Part shown: piece by piece, positions 25,467 through 34,525 of the stretch
Position numbering within the stretch: the stretch's first letter is position 1
How the letters are laid out: each line of letters opens with the position of its first letter
NCBI RefSeq assembly: GCF_024297145.1
Contig: NZ_JANCTC010000009.1
Span: forward strand, 1-64,000
Reading direction: 5' to 3'
DNA: 64,000 nt
From: Mesorhizobium sp. LMG 17147
GTDB lineage: Bacteria > Pseudomonadota > Alphaproteobacteria > Rhizobiales > Rhizobiaceae
Notes under the pieces: generated by a model
The model's input: only the letters and a program-made list of their open reading frames with translations
Database searches by the model: none
Told to the model about the DNA's origin: nothing
Made by a program: the position numbers and the translations under genes

Positions 25467-26476
25467 CAGCCGCCGTTCCCGCCATCGGATGACTCCAGCA
25501 GCAATATGTCGATGTCGTGCTCGGGGTAGAAGTTCTGCGCCTTCATCTCGAACGTCGTCGGTCCGATCTTCCTGACGTTTTCGCCGCAAAACGAGACCAG
25601 GTTCTTCGGATCGCCCTTGTCGACGGTCAGCTTGAACGTACCGATGTTTCCCGAGGCCCAGTTGCCGCCCGTGGTCAGGATATAGGCGATGCGGTTCTCG
25701 AAATATTTGGGGTAGCCGTCGGGATCGTCCTTGGCTGCCTTGCGCACGGCATTCTCGAAGGCATCGTCCATGCAGTAGCGTGTCTTGTAGGCGGCATACT
25801 GGCCCTGGAACTGGCCGTCATAGAAGAAGCTGACCGAGGAGGTGCCGCCGACGCTCGGCTTGTAGCGATGCGAGACATGGACCGCCCTGTTGGCCGGAAA
25901 GGTCGAGCGCCACCAATAGGTCGAGCGCAATTGCCAGAACGGCGTATAGACGGTCTTCATGCCCGAACCGTCGTCGGCGGTGTCCTCGATGATGATGCCG
26001 CGATTGACCCAGTCGTCGGTGACCGCTTGCGGCAGCTTTGCCAGCGCTGCCTTGGCCGCATCGCCGAACGGATAGAACGGTACGCCCTGCGCCTTCAGGT
26101 CAGCGCCGATGTCGATGCCGAGCGCGAACACCTTCTGCTCGAGCTGCGGCTTTGCCGGCACCCCGTCGATCGTCACTTCGAAGCCGAGGAAATTGTCGCT
26201 CTGCGCCTCCGGAATTGCCGGTATTTCTTCGGGGTCGCCTTCGATGTCGGGCATCGGAAGGGCGACGATCGCATTGACATCCTTGTCGGTGTTGTTGCGG
26301 AAGACGTAGTCGACCGTCACCTTTTCCGGCGAGATGTAGAGATCCTCGCTTTCCATCGCCACCGCATCGCTGCGCGAAAGGATCAGCCCACCAGTGCCGA
26401 GTTCGGCGACCGAATCATTGGCGAGCGCAGGCGTAGCCGAGAGCGCCAAGGCTGCGGTCAGGACGTAACGGAACAT
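25466..26476 (-). CDS. DUF4424-family secreted protein
   Basis: A 336-residue protein with a clean signal peptide (MFRYVLTAALALSATPALA) and a mature part beginning NDSVAELGTGGLILSRSDAVAMESEDLYIS. That opening is characteristic of DUF4424 proteins of rhizobia. Further landmarks are VTVDYVFRNNTDKDV, FWQLRSTYWWRSTFPANRAVHVSHRYKPSVGG and a YCMDD region with two cysteines (the other in SFCGENV). These suggest a periplasmic beta-rich protein, possibly with a disulfide. Function is unknown. It overlaps folA and is divergent from cobF. A GGGGGAG ribosome site precedes ATG 26476. Confidence 0.8.
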   Translation of the reverse strand: MFRYVLTAALALSATPALANDSVAELGTGGLILSRSDAVAMESEDLYISPEKVTVDYVFRNNTDKDVNAIVALPMPDIEGDPEEIPAIPEAQSDNFLGFEVTIDGVPAKPQLEQKVFALGIDIGADLKAQGVPFYPFGDAAKAALAKLPQAVTDDWVNRGIIIEDTADDGSGMKTVYTPFWQLRSTYWWRSTFPANRAVHVSHRYKPSVGGTSSVSFFYDGQFQGQYAAYKTRYCMDDAFENAVRKAAKDDPDGYPKYFENRIAYILTTGGNWASGNIGTFKLTVDKGDPKNLVSFCGENVRKIGPTTFEMKAQNFYPEHDIDILLLESSDGGNGG

Positions 26477-26617
26477 GGAGACTCCCCCGGCGAGAATGCC
26501 AACATGACTCTAGCTGTTCAATGTGGCGTTTCAAAGCCTTTCGGCAAATGCGCCGGCGCCTGCCGGCATGTCGTGTCGGTCTGGACACACCGGTTCCGAT
26601 CGGGCAGGAGTTGGCCC

Positions 26618-27391
26618 ATGCGCAAGCTTCTCGTCATCGGCATCGGCGCCGGCAATCCGGAGCACATAACGGTCCAGGCCATCAACGGCCTCAATCGGGC
26701 CGACGTGCTGTTCATTCCCGACAAGGGCGCCAAGAAGAGCGATCTCGCCGAATTGCGCCGCCAGATCTGCGAGCGCTTCGTCACTAATCCGAACTCGCGC
26801 CGTGTCGAATTCGAGGTGCCGGTGCGCGCCGAACCGGCGCCTTCCTACCGCTCGACCGTCGACGACTGGCACGAAGCGATCGCCGTGATCTACGAAGGCC
26901 TGATCCGTGACGAACTCCCCGAAGATGGCTGCGGCGCCTTCCTGATCTGGGGCGATCCATCGCTCTACGACAGCGCGCTGCGCATCCTGGATCGCGTGCG
27001 CCTCAGAGGCAATATCGCGTTCGAGCTGGAGGTCATCCCTGGCATCACCGCCATCCAGGCACTCGCCGCCAGCCACAAAATGGCATTGAACCGAATCGGC
27101 GACGCCGTTTTGATCACCACCGGCCGCCGGCTCACCGAGGAAGGTCTGCCCGAAAACGCCGGCAGCACCATCGTCATGCTGGACGGCAAATGCGCCTTCA
27201 ACACGCTGGACGACAAGGACGTCACCGTCCACTGGGGCGCCTACCTCGGCACCCCCGACGAGATCGTCATCTCGGGCCGGATTGGCGACGTCGGCGACAA
27301 GATCGTGAGCACCCGTGAGGAGGCCCGCCGGAAAAAAGGCTGGATCATGGACACCTATCTGCTGCGCAAGCCGGGCGAGCCGGAGGAGTAG
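26618..27391 (+). CDS. cobF: Precorrin-6A synthase (deacetylating) CobF
   Basis: SAM-dependent C1 methyltransferase of the aerobic cobalamin pathway; it methylates precorrin-5 at C1 with loss of acetate. The 257-residue protein begins RKLLVIGIGAGNPEHITVQAI, with the glycine-rich SAM motif, and contains FLIWGDPSLYDSALRI and EVIPGITAIQALAASHKM, typical of CobF. AGGAG seven bases upstream fixes ATG 26618. No other cob gene lies in the window. No cobalamin-riboswitch box was recognised in the 140 bp upstream, where only a GCCGGC hairpin is visible. It is convergent with the ModE-like gene. Confidence 0.93.
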   Translation: MRKLLVIGIGAGNPEHITVQAINGLNRADVLFIPDKGAKKSDLAELRRQICERFVTNPNSRRVEFEVPVRAEPAPSYRSTVDDWHEAIAVIYEGLIRDELPEDGCGAFLIWGDPSLYDSALRILDRVRLRGNIAFELEVIPGITAIQALAASHKMALNRIGDAVLITTGRRLTEEGLPENAGSTIVMLDGKCAFNTLDDKDVTVHWGAYLGTPDEIVISGRIGDVGDKIVSTREEARRKKGWIMDTYLLRKPGEPEE

Positions 27392-27424
27392 CAGGGATCG
27401 AGCGCGGCATGAATTCCGCCGAGT

Positions 27425-27766
27425 TCACGCAGCGTCGATCTCGGCCTGCAGCGCCTCCATATGCGCCGCCGCTGCTGAAGACGCAGCCCGCTCGATCGCG
27501 CGGAAGCGGCTGACCACAGCAAGCCCGACCGACGTCAACTGAGCGCCACCGCCTTTTTTGCCGCCCGTTTGTGCCGCAACCAGCGGCTTGCCGAACACCC
27601 GGTTCATGTCTTCGACCAGATCCCAGGCGTGCTTGTAGGACATCTCCATGCCGCGCGCCGCGGCCGAAATCGAGCCGAAGGCGGCGATCTGTTCCAGAAG
27701 CTCGATCTTGCCTGGCCCGATGCGGCCATCTGGATCGAGATTTATCCGCAAACTCAGCGACGGCAT
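27425..27766 (-). CDS. ModE-like winged-helix regulator (DNA-binding domain only)
   Basis: A 113-residue LysR-type N-terminal winged helix of the ModE class, with the motif from FGSISAAARGMEMSYKHAWDLVEDMNRVF and the wing region AAQTGGKKGGGAQLTSVG. It lacks the C-terminal molybdate-binding (MOP/TOBE) domains of E. coli ModE, like the short ModE-type proteins of many alphaproteobacteria. GGAGG five bases upstream fixes ATG 27766; a GTG at 27784 is less likely. It follows modC on the same strand, so it probably regulates or belongs to the mod operon. A candidate operator lies just upstream. Confidence 0.85.
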   Translation of the reverse strand: MPSLSLRINLDPDGRIGPGKIELLEQIAAFGSISAAARGMEMSYKHAWDLVEDMNRVFGKPLVAAQTGGKKGGGAQLTSVGLAVVSRFRAIERAASSAAAAHMEALQAEIDAA

Positions 27767-27811
27767 TTGCTCCTCCGCGGTCACGCTATTCTACAAGTTC
27801 TGCAGCGATAC

Positions 27812-27834
27812 CGCTATTCCCAAACGATATAGCG
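27812..27834. promoter_or_regulatory. Candidate Mo-box before the ModE-like gene
   Basis: CGCTAT and ATAGCG form a perfect six-base inverted repeat with an 11-base spacer, between modC's stop and the ModE-like start. The layout resembles the ModE consensus of two CGnTAT-type half sites. Binding is inferred, not shown. Confidence 0.45.
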
Positions 27835-27847
27835 AATCATCGGCCGT

Positions 27848-28960
27848 TCACCCATCCACCTCGGCCGGCAAGCCGGTGCCGGTATTCGCCCGGTCGAAGC
27901 TCACTGTCTTGACCACGGCGAAGACCTGTCGACCAAGCCGGAGCCCCAGCGTCTGCCGCGACTTTTCGGTGATGCGGGCAAGCACGGTTGCGCCATTGCA
28001 GTCGAGGCCAATCTCGACCGTAGGCCCTTCGCCCGGCTCTATCGCCACGATCGTGCCCGGCAATATGTTGAGCGCGCTGAGGCCAACCGGCTGCTCGGTG
28101 GCGATCATCACGTCGCGGGCACGGATGCGGACGCGCACCGGCGCACCGACTGGCGTTGCCAGAAGCGGCACCCGGATCTCGCCCGCCAATGAGCCTAGCA
28201 CCGTCATGCCAAAGGCTTCGTCGTGGCGCAGAACCGCGGTATCCAGCACGGCACCGCCCTCGCCGCGCTCTTCGGCCGGCAATAGATCCAACCGCTGCAT
28301 GATCGCTCCGGTCGGACCGGAAGCGGCGACCTTGCCTTGCATCAGCACCACGACGTCACTCGCCAGCCGCGCCACTTCGGCGATCGAGTGGCTGACATAT
28401 ACGATCGGAATTTTTGTCTCGTCGCGTAGCCGCTCGATATAAGGCAAGATCTCGGCCTTGCGCGCCTCGTCGAGCGACGCCAGCGGCTCGTCCATCAGCA
28501 GCAATTTCGGACTGGCAAGCAGCGCCCGGCCGATTGCCACGCGCTGCTTCTCGCCACCGGAGAGTTTTGCCGGCCGCCGGTCGAGCAGATGACCGATGCC
28601 GAGCAGTTCGACCACGCCATCGATATCAGCGTAGCGCTCGGCAGCCGGCGTGAACCAACGGCCGTAGCGTAGATTGCTCGCCACGCTCATATGCGGAAAC
28701 AGCCGCGCATCCTGGAACACCATGCCGATCCGCCGCTTGTGTTTCGGCACGAACAGGCCGGCGTCGCTATCGACCAGCACGCGGCCCTCGGCCGCGATAC
28801 GGCCTTTGTCGGGGCGGATCAGCCCGGCAATCAAATTTATAAGCGTCGTCTTTCCGGAGCCGGAAGGCCCGAACAGCGCAGTCAGCCGCCCGGCGCTCTC
28901 GAAGCGGGCATTGACGGCGAAACCGCCAAGCCGGTGGCTGATGTCGACCTGAACCGTCAT
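27848..28960 (-). CDS. modC: Molybdate ABC transporter ATP-binding protein ModC
   Basis: ATPase driving molybdate import. The 370-residue protein has Walker A GPSGSGKTT, the ABC signature LSGGEKQRVAIGRALL, Walker B LLLMDEPLASLD and a switch His in VSHSIAEV. It also has the C-terminal MOP/TOBE molybdate-binding domain (VRIRARDVMIATEQPVGLSALNILPG), which distinguishes ModC from other ABC ATPases. ATG 28960 overlaps the modB stop by four bases (ATGA). The open frame continues upstream under modB and is not coding there. The gene closes the modABC operon; the ModE-like gene follows after 81 bp. Confidence 0.95.
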   Translation of the reverse strand: MTVQVDISHRLGGFAVNARFESAGRLTALFGPSGSGKTTLINLIAGLIRPDKGRIAAEGRVLVDSDAGLFVPKHKRRIGMVFQDARLFPHMSVASNLRYGRWFTPAAERYADIDGVVELLGIGHLLDRRPAKLSGGEKQRVAIGRALLASPKLLLMDEPLASLDEARKAEILPYIERLRDETKIPIVYVSHSIAEVARLASDVVVLMQGKVAASGPTGAIMQRLDLLPAEERGEGGAVLDTAVLRHDEAFGMTVLGSLAGEIRVPLLATPVGAPVRVRIRARDVMIATEQPVGLSALNILPGTIVAIEPGEGPTVEIGLDCNGATVLARITEKSRQTLGLRLGRQVFAVVKTVSFDRANTGTGLPAEVDG

Positions 28961-29661
28961 TCGATGTCCATCCGCCGGCCGACACGCCGCGCCAGCACTT
29001 CCGAGGCCACGAGTGCCGCCATCGATATGACGATCGAGATCAGCGTCAGCCTGAGCGCTCCGGCGTCGCCGCCGGGAACCTGCGTGAAAGTGTAGATAGC
29101 CGACGGCAGCGTCTGCGTCTCGTTCGGGATGTTGGAGACGAAGGTGATCGTCGCGCCGAATTCGCCCATCGCCTTGGCGAAGGAGAGGATCGCACCGGCG
29201 ATCAGGCCGGGCAGGATAAGCGGCAGGGTGATCGTGCCGAATACCCATAGCGGATTGGCGCCGAGCGTGCCGGCGGCCGCCTCGATTTTGCGGTCGACGG
29301 CCTCGATAGACAGCCGGATCGCCCGCACCATCAGCGGAAAACCCATTACGCCGCAGGCGAGCGCGGCGCCCGTCCATCGAAAGGAAAAAACGATGCCGAA
29401 ATGCTCGGCCAGGAAAGCCCCGGCCGGACCGCGCTTGCCGAAAGTCAAAAGCAGCAAATAGCCAGTCACCACCGGCGGCAGGATCAGCGGCAGATGCACC
29501 AGACCATTGAGCAGCGTCTTGCCCCAGAACTGGCCGCGGGCGAGCACAAGGGCGATTGCTACGCCCGGCGGCAGGCTGGCGATCATCGCCACGGTCGCCA
29601 CCTTTATCGACAGCCGGACCGCGTTCCATTCGTCGGGAGTAAGATCCAGCAGCCAGTTCAT
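28957..29661 (-). CDS. modB: Molybdate ABC transporter permease ModB
   Basis: Inner-membrane channel subunit of the molybdate importer. The 234-residue protein has about five or six transmembrane segments and the ABC permease EAA-type loop EAAAGTLGANPLWVFGTITLP with its conserved glycine. It begins MNWLLDLTPDEWNAVRLSIKV, typical of ModB. The gene starts 16 bp after the modA stop and overlaps modC, so the three genes form one operon. Identification is strong from gene order and the TLPLILPG motif. Confidence 0.95.
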   Translation of the reverse strand: MNWLLDLTPDEWNAVRLSIKVATVAMIASLPPGVAIALVLARGQFWGKTLLNGLVHLPLILPPVVTGYLLLLTFGKRGPAGAFLAEHFGIVFSFRWTGAALACGVMGFPLMVRAIRLSIEAVDRKIEAAAGTLGANPLWVFGTITLPLILPGLIAGAILSFAKAMGEFGATITFVSNIPNETQTLPSAIYTFTQVPGGDAGALRLTLISIVISMAALVASEVLARRVGRRMDIE

Positions 29662-29677
29662 GCGTCAGCGCGTTGCC

Positions 29678-30469
29678 CTAATTGCTCGGCGCGAGCACGG
29701 TAAAACCTTGCGCCTTAAAGAGTTCGCCAGCCTTGGCGGATTGCAGGCATTTTAGGAATGCCGGGGTATCCTTGCTCTTAGAATCCGCAAGCTGGGCGAC
29801 TGGATAGATGATTGGCGGATGGGTACCCGCGGGGAAAGTGCCGATCACCTTCACGCCGGGCTCGGCATGCGCATCCGTCGCGTAGACGATGCCGAGTGCT
29901 GCCTCGCCGGTCGATACCAGCTTTAGAGCGGCGCGGACATTCTCGGCCTGCGCCACCTTGCCTTCGACGGAAGACCAGACACCGAGCGATTCGAGGGCTG
30001 CCTTGCCGTATTTGCCGGCCGGCACCGCCTTGACATCGCCCATGGCAAGTTTGCCGTCACCGACGAGCCCGGCAAGAGCGAACCCCTTTTCAATCCTGGT
30101 CTCGACCTTGGAATCCCGCGGCGCGACCAGCACGATCTGGTTACCGAGCAGTTTCACTTCGGTTTCGGGCTTGGTCAGCTTCCTGTCGGAAAGATATTTC
30201 ATCCAGTCGAGATCGGCCGAGATGAACACGTCTGCCGGCGCGCCGCTTTCGATCTGCCTGGCCAGCGCCGAGCTCGCCGCGTAGGAAATGGTTGCCACCT
30301 CGCCGACGTCGGCCTCGCAGGCCTTGTTGACGGCGTCGAGCCCTTCCTTGAGGCTCGCCGCGGCAAACGCGACCACCTTGTCATCGGCATAGGCCGCCGG
30401 CACCACGACCATCAGCATGGCGGCGAGACCGACTTTGGCAATCGTCGTCGAACCCTTGCGCGTCAGCAT
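29678..30469 (-). CDS. modA: Molybdate-binding periplasmic protein ModA
   Basis: High-affinity periplasmic molybdate receptor of the ModABC importer. The 263-residue precursor has a signal peptide (to about AYADDK) and the characteristic VVAFAAASLKEGLDAVNKA oxyanion-binding start. Also present are APADVFISADLDWMKYL and the C-terminal HPPIIYPVAQLADSKSKDTPAFLKCL. AGGAG six bases upstream fixes ATG 30469; longer forms would start within the probable promoter. First gene of modABC. A Mo-box candidate lies about 40 bp upstream of the start codon, so repression in molybdate excess is plausible. Confidence 0.95.
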   Translation of the reverse strand: MLTRKGSTTIAKVGLAAMLMVVVPAAYADDKVVAFAAASLKEGLDAVNKACEADVGEVATISYAASSALARQIESGAPADVFISADLDWMKYLSDRKLTKPETEVKLLGNQIVLVAPRDSKVETRIEKGFALAGLVGDGKLAMGDVKAVPAGKYGKAALESLGVWSSVEGKVAQAENVRAALKLVSTGEAALGIVYATDAHAEPGVKVIGTFPAGTHPPIIYPVAQLADSKSKDTPAFLKCLQSAKAGELFKAQGFTVLAPSN

Positions 30470-30507
30470 GAAACTCTCCTCGCCCTGGATCGCCCGAAGC
30501 CGTCTAT

Positions 30508-30531
30508 CGATATATCCATGTGAACATAACA
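30508..30531. promoter_or_regulatory. Candidate Mo-box upstream of modA
   Basis: CGATATATC, six bases, AACATAACA. The left half matches eight of nine positions of the CGnTATATA ModE half-site, and the right half is weaker. It is 38-61 bp upstream of the modA start codon, a position suited to repression. A further copy of CGATACCGCT (as AGCGGTATCG at 30605-30614) is shared with the ModE-like gene's upstream site. Confidence 0.4.
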
Positions 30532-30750
30532 AGGAAAGGTTCTTTACCGGCCACGGTCTTCTGGGCTGAGGTTTTCCTGGCCTGCGATAATCTTCGTCGG
30601 ATACAGCGGTATCGAGGCCGAAGGAAATATTGCATAAAACAGCGACCAGGGATTGCGTCAAGTCGACGTCGGCCGAGCAAGTTGAATGCTGACAACGCCC
30701 AAGGGCGTAGCCGTAGTAGGCAATTTCGATATGGACGGTCAGCTATGGTG

Positions 30751-31545
30751 CTAGACCGCGATCGGCGCCTTGATCGTCGCGTCGGCGAAATAGTTGTCGA
30801 GCCGGAAATCCTCGAAGCGGAAGGCAAAGAGATCGTTCACCTCGGGGTTTATCCATAGCGTCGGCAACGCCTTGGGCGTGCGCCGCAATTGCTCGCACGC
30901 CTGCTCGAAATGGTTCGAGTAAAGATGCGCATCGCCGAGCGTGTGGATGAAATCGCCGGGTTTCAATCCGGTCACCTGCGCCACCATCAGCGTCAGCAAC
31001 GCATAGGAAGCGATGTTGAACGGCACACCGAGAAAAATATCGCCCGAACGCTGATAGAGCTGGCAGGAAAGCTTGCCTTCCGAAACATAGAACTGGAACA
31101 GGCAGTGGCAGGGCGGCAACGCCATGGCCTCCACCTCGGCCGGGTTCCACGCCGAAACGATCAGCCGCCGCGAATTAGGATTTTTGCGTATCTCCTTCAG
31201 AAGATTCGCAATCTGGTCGATCGCGCCGCCATGGCCGTCCGGCCACGACCGCCACTGTTTGCCATAGACCGGGCCAAGATCGCCGTTCTCGTCGGCCCAC
31301 TCATCCCAGATCGAGACGCCGTGATCGTTGAGATATTTGATGTTGGTGTCGCCGGCCAGGAACCACAAAAGCTCGTGGACAATCGACTTCAGGTGCAGCC
31401 TCTTGGTGGTAGTGACCGGAAAGCCGCGGGCCAGGTCGAAGCGCATCTGGTAGCCGAATACCGAGCGCGTTCCGGTGCCGGTACGGTCGCCGCGATCAGC
31501 GCCGTTTTCCAGCACATGCTTCAGAAGGTCGAGATACTGGCGCAT
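30751..31545 (-). CDS. thyA: Thymidylate synthase ThyA
   Basis: Methylates dUMP to dTMP using methylenetetrahydrofolate. The 264-residue length equals the E. coli enzyme. The catalytic Cys146 sits in [12 protein letters not shown], and the dUMP-binding [14 protein letters not shown] and [15 protein letters not shown] are intact. The ATG at 31545 begins [15 protein letters not shown] as usual. It produces the dihydrofolate that FolA (24948-25466) recycles. Between thyA and modA are 281 bp containing the mod promoter region and no other gene I can see. Identification is certain. Confidence 0.97.
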   Translation of the reverse strand: MRQYLDLLKHVLENGADRGDRTGTGTRSVFGYQMRFDLARGFPVTTTKRLHLKSIVHELLWFLAGDTNIKYLNDHGVSIWDEWADENGDLGPVYGKQWRSWPDGHGGAIDQIANLLKEIRKNPNSRRLIVSAWNPAEVEAMALPPCHCLFQFYVSEGKLSCQLYQRSGDIFLGVPFNIASYALLTLMVAQVTGLKPGDFIHTLGDAHLYSNHFEQACEQLRRTPKALPTLWINPEVNDLFAFRFEDFRLDNYFADATIKAPIAV

Positions 31546-31658
31546 CGGCTCCGGTCCGATTCGGGTTGTCAGCCAACATAGCCGAATGACCGTCGGCCGA
31601 ACACAGCAAAGCGAGACGATTCCAGCAGAAGCCTCACCAGCATCAGCGGCGAGGTTGC

Positions 31659-31970
31659 TCAGAGCGAGCCGAGCATGCCCAGATCCCTGGCGACAAGGTA
31701 ATAGAACGTCACCCGGCTCTTGCTGTTGTCGGCCGCCATCGCCTTGCAGGCCTTTTCGATAGCCGCATCTGCCTTGGCGCCGTCGGTGACGCCGAGCTTG
31801 CCGGCGACCCAGCTGTTCCTGACGCGCTTCAGTTCCTCCGGGTCGGTGCAGGACACCAGCGAGGAATCGCGGTTCCTGAGCGCGATGCCCAGATGTTTGA
31901 CGATCTTGGCGACCGCGTCGGCATCCGCCGCCGCATCATATTTCTTTACGTCTGCAAGATAATCGGCCAT
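31659..31970 (-). CDS. DUF2853-family protein
   Basis: A 103-residue small acidic helical protein of the DUF2853 family, common in alphaproteobacteria and of unknown function. Landmarks are [40 protein letters not shown] and the C-terminal [22 protein letters not shown] 31970 follows a GGGGAAA element; upstream in-frame codons are not needed. It lies alone between thyA and the ssrA promoter region. No signal peptide or membrane segment is evident. The family call is from pattern memory. Confidence 0.75.
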   Translation of the reverse strand: MADYLADVKKYDAAADADAVAKIVKHLGIALRNRDSSLVSCTDPEELKRVRNSWVAGKLGVTDGAKADAAIEKACKAMAADNSKSRVTFYYLVARDLGMLGSL

Positions 31971-32169
31971 CGAATTTCCCCTCGTCGGCGCCACGGGATC
32001 CCGGTTGATGAGGATTGTGGCGCGCTGCCGCAAGTATGCGCTAGGTCTCCTCACCGCCACAAAGCTTCGGTTGAGACCGGCTGCAAGTCAACCCTTCGCG
32101 ATCCACTTTGATACGGACGAAAGTGGCATTCCGGCCTTTCATTTTCCACCGCCAGTCCCTATATTCGCT

Positions 32170-32500
32170 TCGTCGGCTCGACCGACTATGGCGATAAACA
32201 GGCGATGAAATAAGCCGTTCGGACCCGGGGGCGGTACCCGGCGCCTCCACCAAAAACCGCTGCTCAGGAGCGGCTTTTGCTGGGGGCGAAATAGGATCGA
32301 CGAAGGTGTAAAGATCGTACTTTTGCCCGGCATTGTACCACCGTTATCGGGCTAAACTTATAGTTGCCAACGACAACTATGCGGAAGCACGTCTCGCCGC
32401 GTAAGCGGTGCGATAGCTTCAATTCAAGCCCTAGTGGTTCGCACTTCTAGGCGGGGTTCGGAGGTACCTGGCAACAGAAACCTCCATTCTCCCTTTTTTT
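32170..32500 (+). ncRNA. ssrA: Two-piece (circularly permuted) tmRNA
   Basis: Transfer-messenger RNA that rescues stalled ribosomes. The gene has the alphaproteobacterial permuted order: the acceptor piece first, ending in an encoded CCA at 32250-32252, then a spacer loop, then the coding piece starting at 32282. The seven-pair acceptor stem GGGGGCG / CGCCTCC forms between the pieces and includes the G3-U70 pair that specifies alanine. A CCGGG-N7-CCCGG T-arm precedes the CCA end. The tag frame at 32366-32404 reads ANDNYAEARLAA then TAA. A GGAGGT...ACCTCC stem and a T-tract at 32494-32500 end the transcript. The 5' and 3' boundaries are approximate. Confidence 0.93.
32366..32404 (+). other. 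tmRNA tag-peptide reading frame
   Basis: Thirteen codons from GCC to TAA encode ANDNYAEARLAA, the alphaproteobacterial ssrA tag. The terminal LAA is the ClpX recognition signal and the upstream residues are bound by SspB-alpha, whose gene is at 38692-39228. Confidence 0.92.
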
Positions 32501-32570
32501 GATACGCGCAGCTGCAGGTTGGCCGGCGGCTTTTTTCGTGCGCCCTGACAGACCCAAGGCGCCGCGGCGT

Positions 32571-34370
32571 TTATACCAGTCCCTGGCTGACCGTATCGAT
32601 CGCACCGGCGAATGTTTCACCTGTGGCCGCGTCGTCGGGCAACAGCATTTCATTGTGCCCCCTGCCCGTCCGGATCATCGGAAAACAATTGGCAAGCTTG
32701 GCAACACGACAGTCAAGGAGCACCGGCCCGCCCACATCGATCATCTCCTTTATCGCATCGTCAAGGTCGGCTGGTTTGTCGCAGCGCAGGCCGACCGCTC
32801 CGAACGCCTCGGCCAATTTGACAAAATCGGGCAAGGCCTCGGAATAGGAATGCGCGAGGCGGTTGCCGTGAAGAATTTGCTGCCACTGGCGAACCATGCC
32901 CATATATCCGTTGTTCAGAATGAAGATCTTGATCGGCGCGTCGTACTGGACTGCCGTCGACATCTCTTTCATGGTCATCTGAACCGATGCGTCGCCGGCA
33001 ATATCGATGACAAGGCTGTCTGGATGTGCGATCTGCACGCCCAGCGCCGCCGGCAGGCCGTAGCCCATCGTCCCGAGGCCGCCCGAACTCATCCAGCGGT
33101 TCGGCTTTTCCAAGCCGTAGAATTGGGCCGCCCACATCTGATGCTGGCCCACTTCAGTGGTGATGTATGTGTCGCGATCCTTCGTCAGCGCGTAGAGACG
33201 CTCCACCGCATATTGCGGCATGATCACATCCTTGTTCATCTCATAGGAGAATGAATTGCGTGCGCGCCAGCCGGCGATCGTTCTCCACCAGTCCTGGAGG
33301 CGGCCTCCATCCGGTTTCTGAGGCAATGCGCGCCATAGACGAACCATGTCATCCAGAACATTGCCGACATCGCCTTGTATGCCGATATCGACGTGGACGT
33401 TCTTGTTGATCGAGGACGGATCTATGTCGATATGGATCTTGCTGGAGTTCGGCGAAAAAGCGTCCACACGCGAGGTCACGCGGTCATCGAAGCGCGCGCC
33501 GACACAGATCATGACGTCGCAATCGTGCATCGCCATGTTCGCCTCATAGGAACCATGCAGACCGACCATCTTGAGCCAGTTCTTGCCGGAGGCGGGGTAA
33601 GCTCCAAGGCCCATCAGCGTCGAGGTGACCGGAAAGTCGGTCAGTTGAATCAACTCCCGGAGCAACCTGGATGCTTCCGGGCCGGAATTGACGATGCCGC
33701 CGCCGGTATAAATAACGGGTCGGCTGGCATTGGCCATCAATTCTATCGCCTGGCCGATCTTGCCGATATCGCCCTGCAGCTTCGGTTGATAGTTCTTCAG
33801 CGCGACAATGTCCGAAGGCGGCGTGTACATTCCGGACGCAAACAGAACGTCCTTCGGCATGTCGACGAGAACAGGGCCCGGTCGCCCCGACCGGGCGATG
33901 TGGAATGCCCTGTGGATCGCTGACGCCAGGTCATTGACGTCTTTGACCAAAGAGTTGTGCTTGGTGCAGGATCGCGTGATGCCAATCGTGTCACATTCCT
34001 GAAACGCATCGGAGCCGATCAATGTTGTCGGCACTTGTCCGGACAGACAGACGATCGGCACTGAATCCATCAGTGCGTCCTGCAGGGGCGTCACGGCATT
34101 TGTCGTGCCTGGGCCTGACGTGACCAGCATCACGCCGACCTTGCCCGTGGACCGGGCATAACCCTCGGCGGCATGGCCGGCACCCTGTTCGTGGCGCACA
34201 AGGATATGCTTGATGTCGTCCTGCTGGAATATCTCGTCATAGATCGGCAATATGGCCGCGCCGGGATAGCCGAAAATATGCTCCACACCATTGTCTTTGA
34301 GTGCGCGGAGAACGATCTCCGCTCCTGTCATGCGGTTGCTCGTATGCCGAATGGAATTATCGCCTGTCAT
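32571..34370 (-). CDS. Acetolactate synthase large subunit, copy 2 (no adjacent small subunit)
   Basis: Second acetohydroxyacid synthase catalytic chain, 599 residues, closely similar along its length to the ilvB product. The cofactor motifs [18 protein letters not shown] and GDASVQMTM...LNNGYMGM are intact, so it should be active. It differs at [10 protein letters not shown] (copy 1: GGAVLP), in its shorter N-terminus and in the C-terminal tail. ATG 34370 is preceded by the same TACGGGACAGA element as copy 1. No ilvN lies beside it. It converges on ssrA, whose 3' end is about 70 bp away. It has its own leader peptide and terminator. Its base composition looks somewhat lower in G+C than copy 1, possibly indicating a separate origin. 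Confidence 0.93.
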   Translation of the reverse strand: MTGDNSIRHTSNRMTGAEIVLRALKDNGVEHIFGYPGAAILPIYDEIFQQDDIKHILVRHEQGAGHAAEGYARSTGKVGVMLVTSGPGTTNAVTPLQDALMDSVPIVCLSGQVPTTLIGSDAFQECDTIGITRSCTKHNSLVKDVNDLASAIHRAFHIARSGRPGPVLVDMPKDVLFASGMYTPPSDIVALKNYQPKLQGDIGKIGQAIELMANASRPVIYTGGGIVNSGPEASRLLRELIQLTDFPVTSTLMGLGAYPASGKNWLKMVGLHGSYEANMAMHDCDVMICVGARFDDRVTSRVDAFSPNSSKIHIDIDPSSINKNVHVDIGIQGDVGNVLDDMVRLWRALPQKPDGGRLQDWWRTIAGWRARNSFSYEMNKDVIMPQYAVERLYALTKDRDTYITTEVGQHQMWAAQFYGLEKPNRWMSSGGLGTMGYGLPAALGVQIAHPDSLVIDIAGDASVQMTMKEMSTAVQYDAPIKIFILNNGYMGMVRQWQQILHGNRLAHSYSEALPDFVKLAEAFGAVGLRCDKPADLDDAIKEMIDVGGPVLLDCRVAKLANCFPMIRTGRGHNEMLLPDDAATGETFAGAIDTVSQGLV

Positions 34371-34445
34371 GGTTCTGTCCCGTAGCGTGATGAGGATGGG
34401 TTGACGGGGCGTCGCCGAATTCGGGCGTAAGAGGAATTTCGGGCA

Positions 34446-34469
34446 TAAAAAAAGGCCCCGTCAGGAGCC
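34446..34469 (-). terminator. Attenuator terminator upstream of ilvB copy 2
   Basis: On the minus strand GGCTCC-TGAC-GGGGCC forms a six-pair hairpin (one G-U) followed by seven T residues. The stem matches that of copy 1 while the loop differs. Confidence 0.85.
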
Positions 34470-34477
34470 TGTTTGTC

Positions 34478-34525
34478 GCGCACGGGTGGCTGTCGCCGGA
34501 TGGTTACACCATCCTGCCCGTGCGC
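34478..34525 (-). promoter_or_regulatory. Leader RNA stem of the copy-2 attenuator
   Basis: GCGCACGGG pairs with CCCGTGCGC (nine pairs) on the minus strand, enclosing GGATGGT-GTA-ACCATCC, whose loop holds part of the stop codon. Compared with copy 1, an A-U pair is replaced by a G-C pair in the outer stem, and several inner pairs also change on both sides. CAGGA beside the stem is complementary to TCCTG in the terminator. Confidence 0.75.

Noticed and set aside
26476..26618. Cobalamin riboswitch before cobF
   Set aside because: Only 140 bp are available and no B12-box or expected stems were recognised; just a GCCGGC hairpin is present.
32041..32333. Minus-strand frames (70 and 64 codons) around 32.1-32.3 kb
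   Set aside because: They overlap the ssrA acceptor half and spacer; structural RNA explains the sequence.
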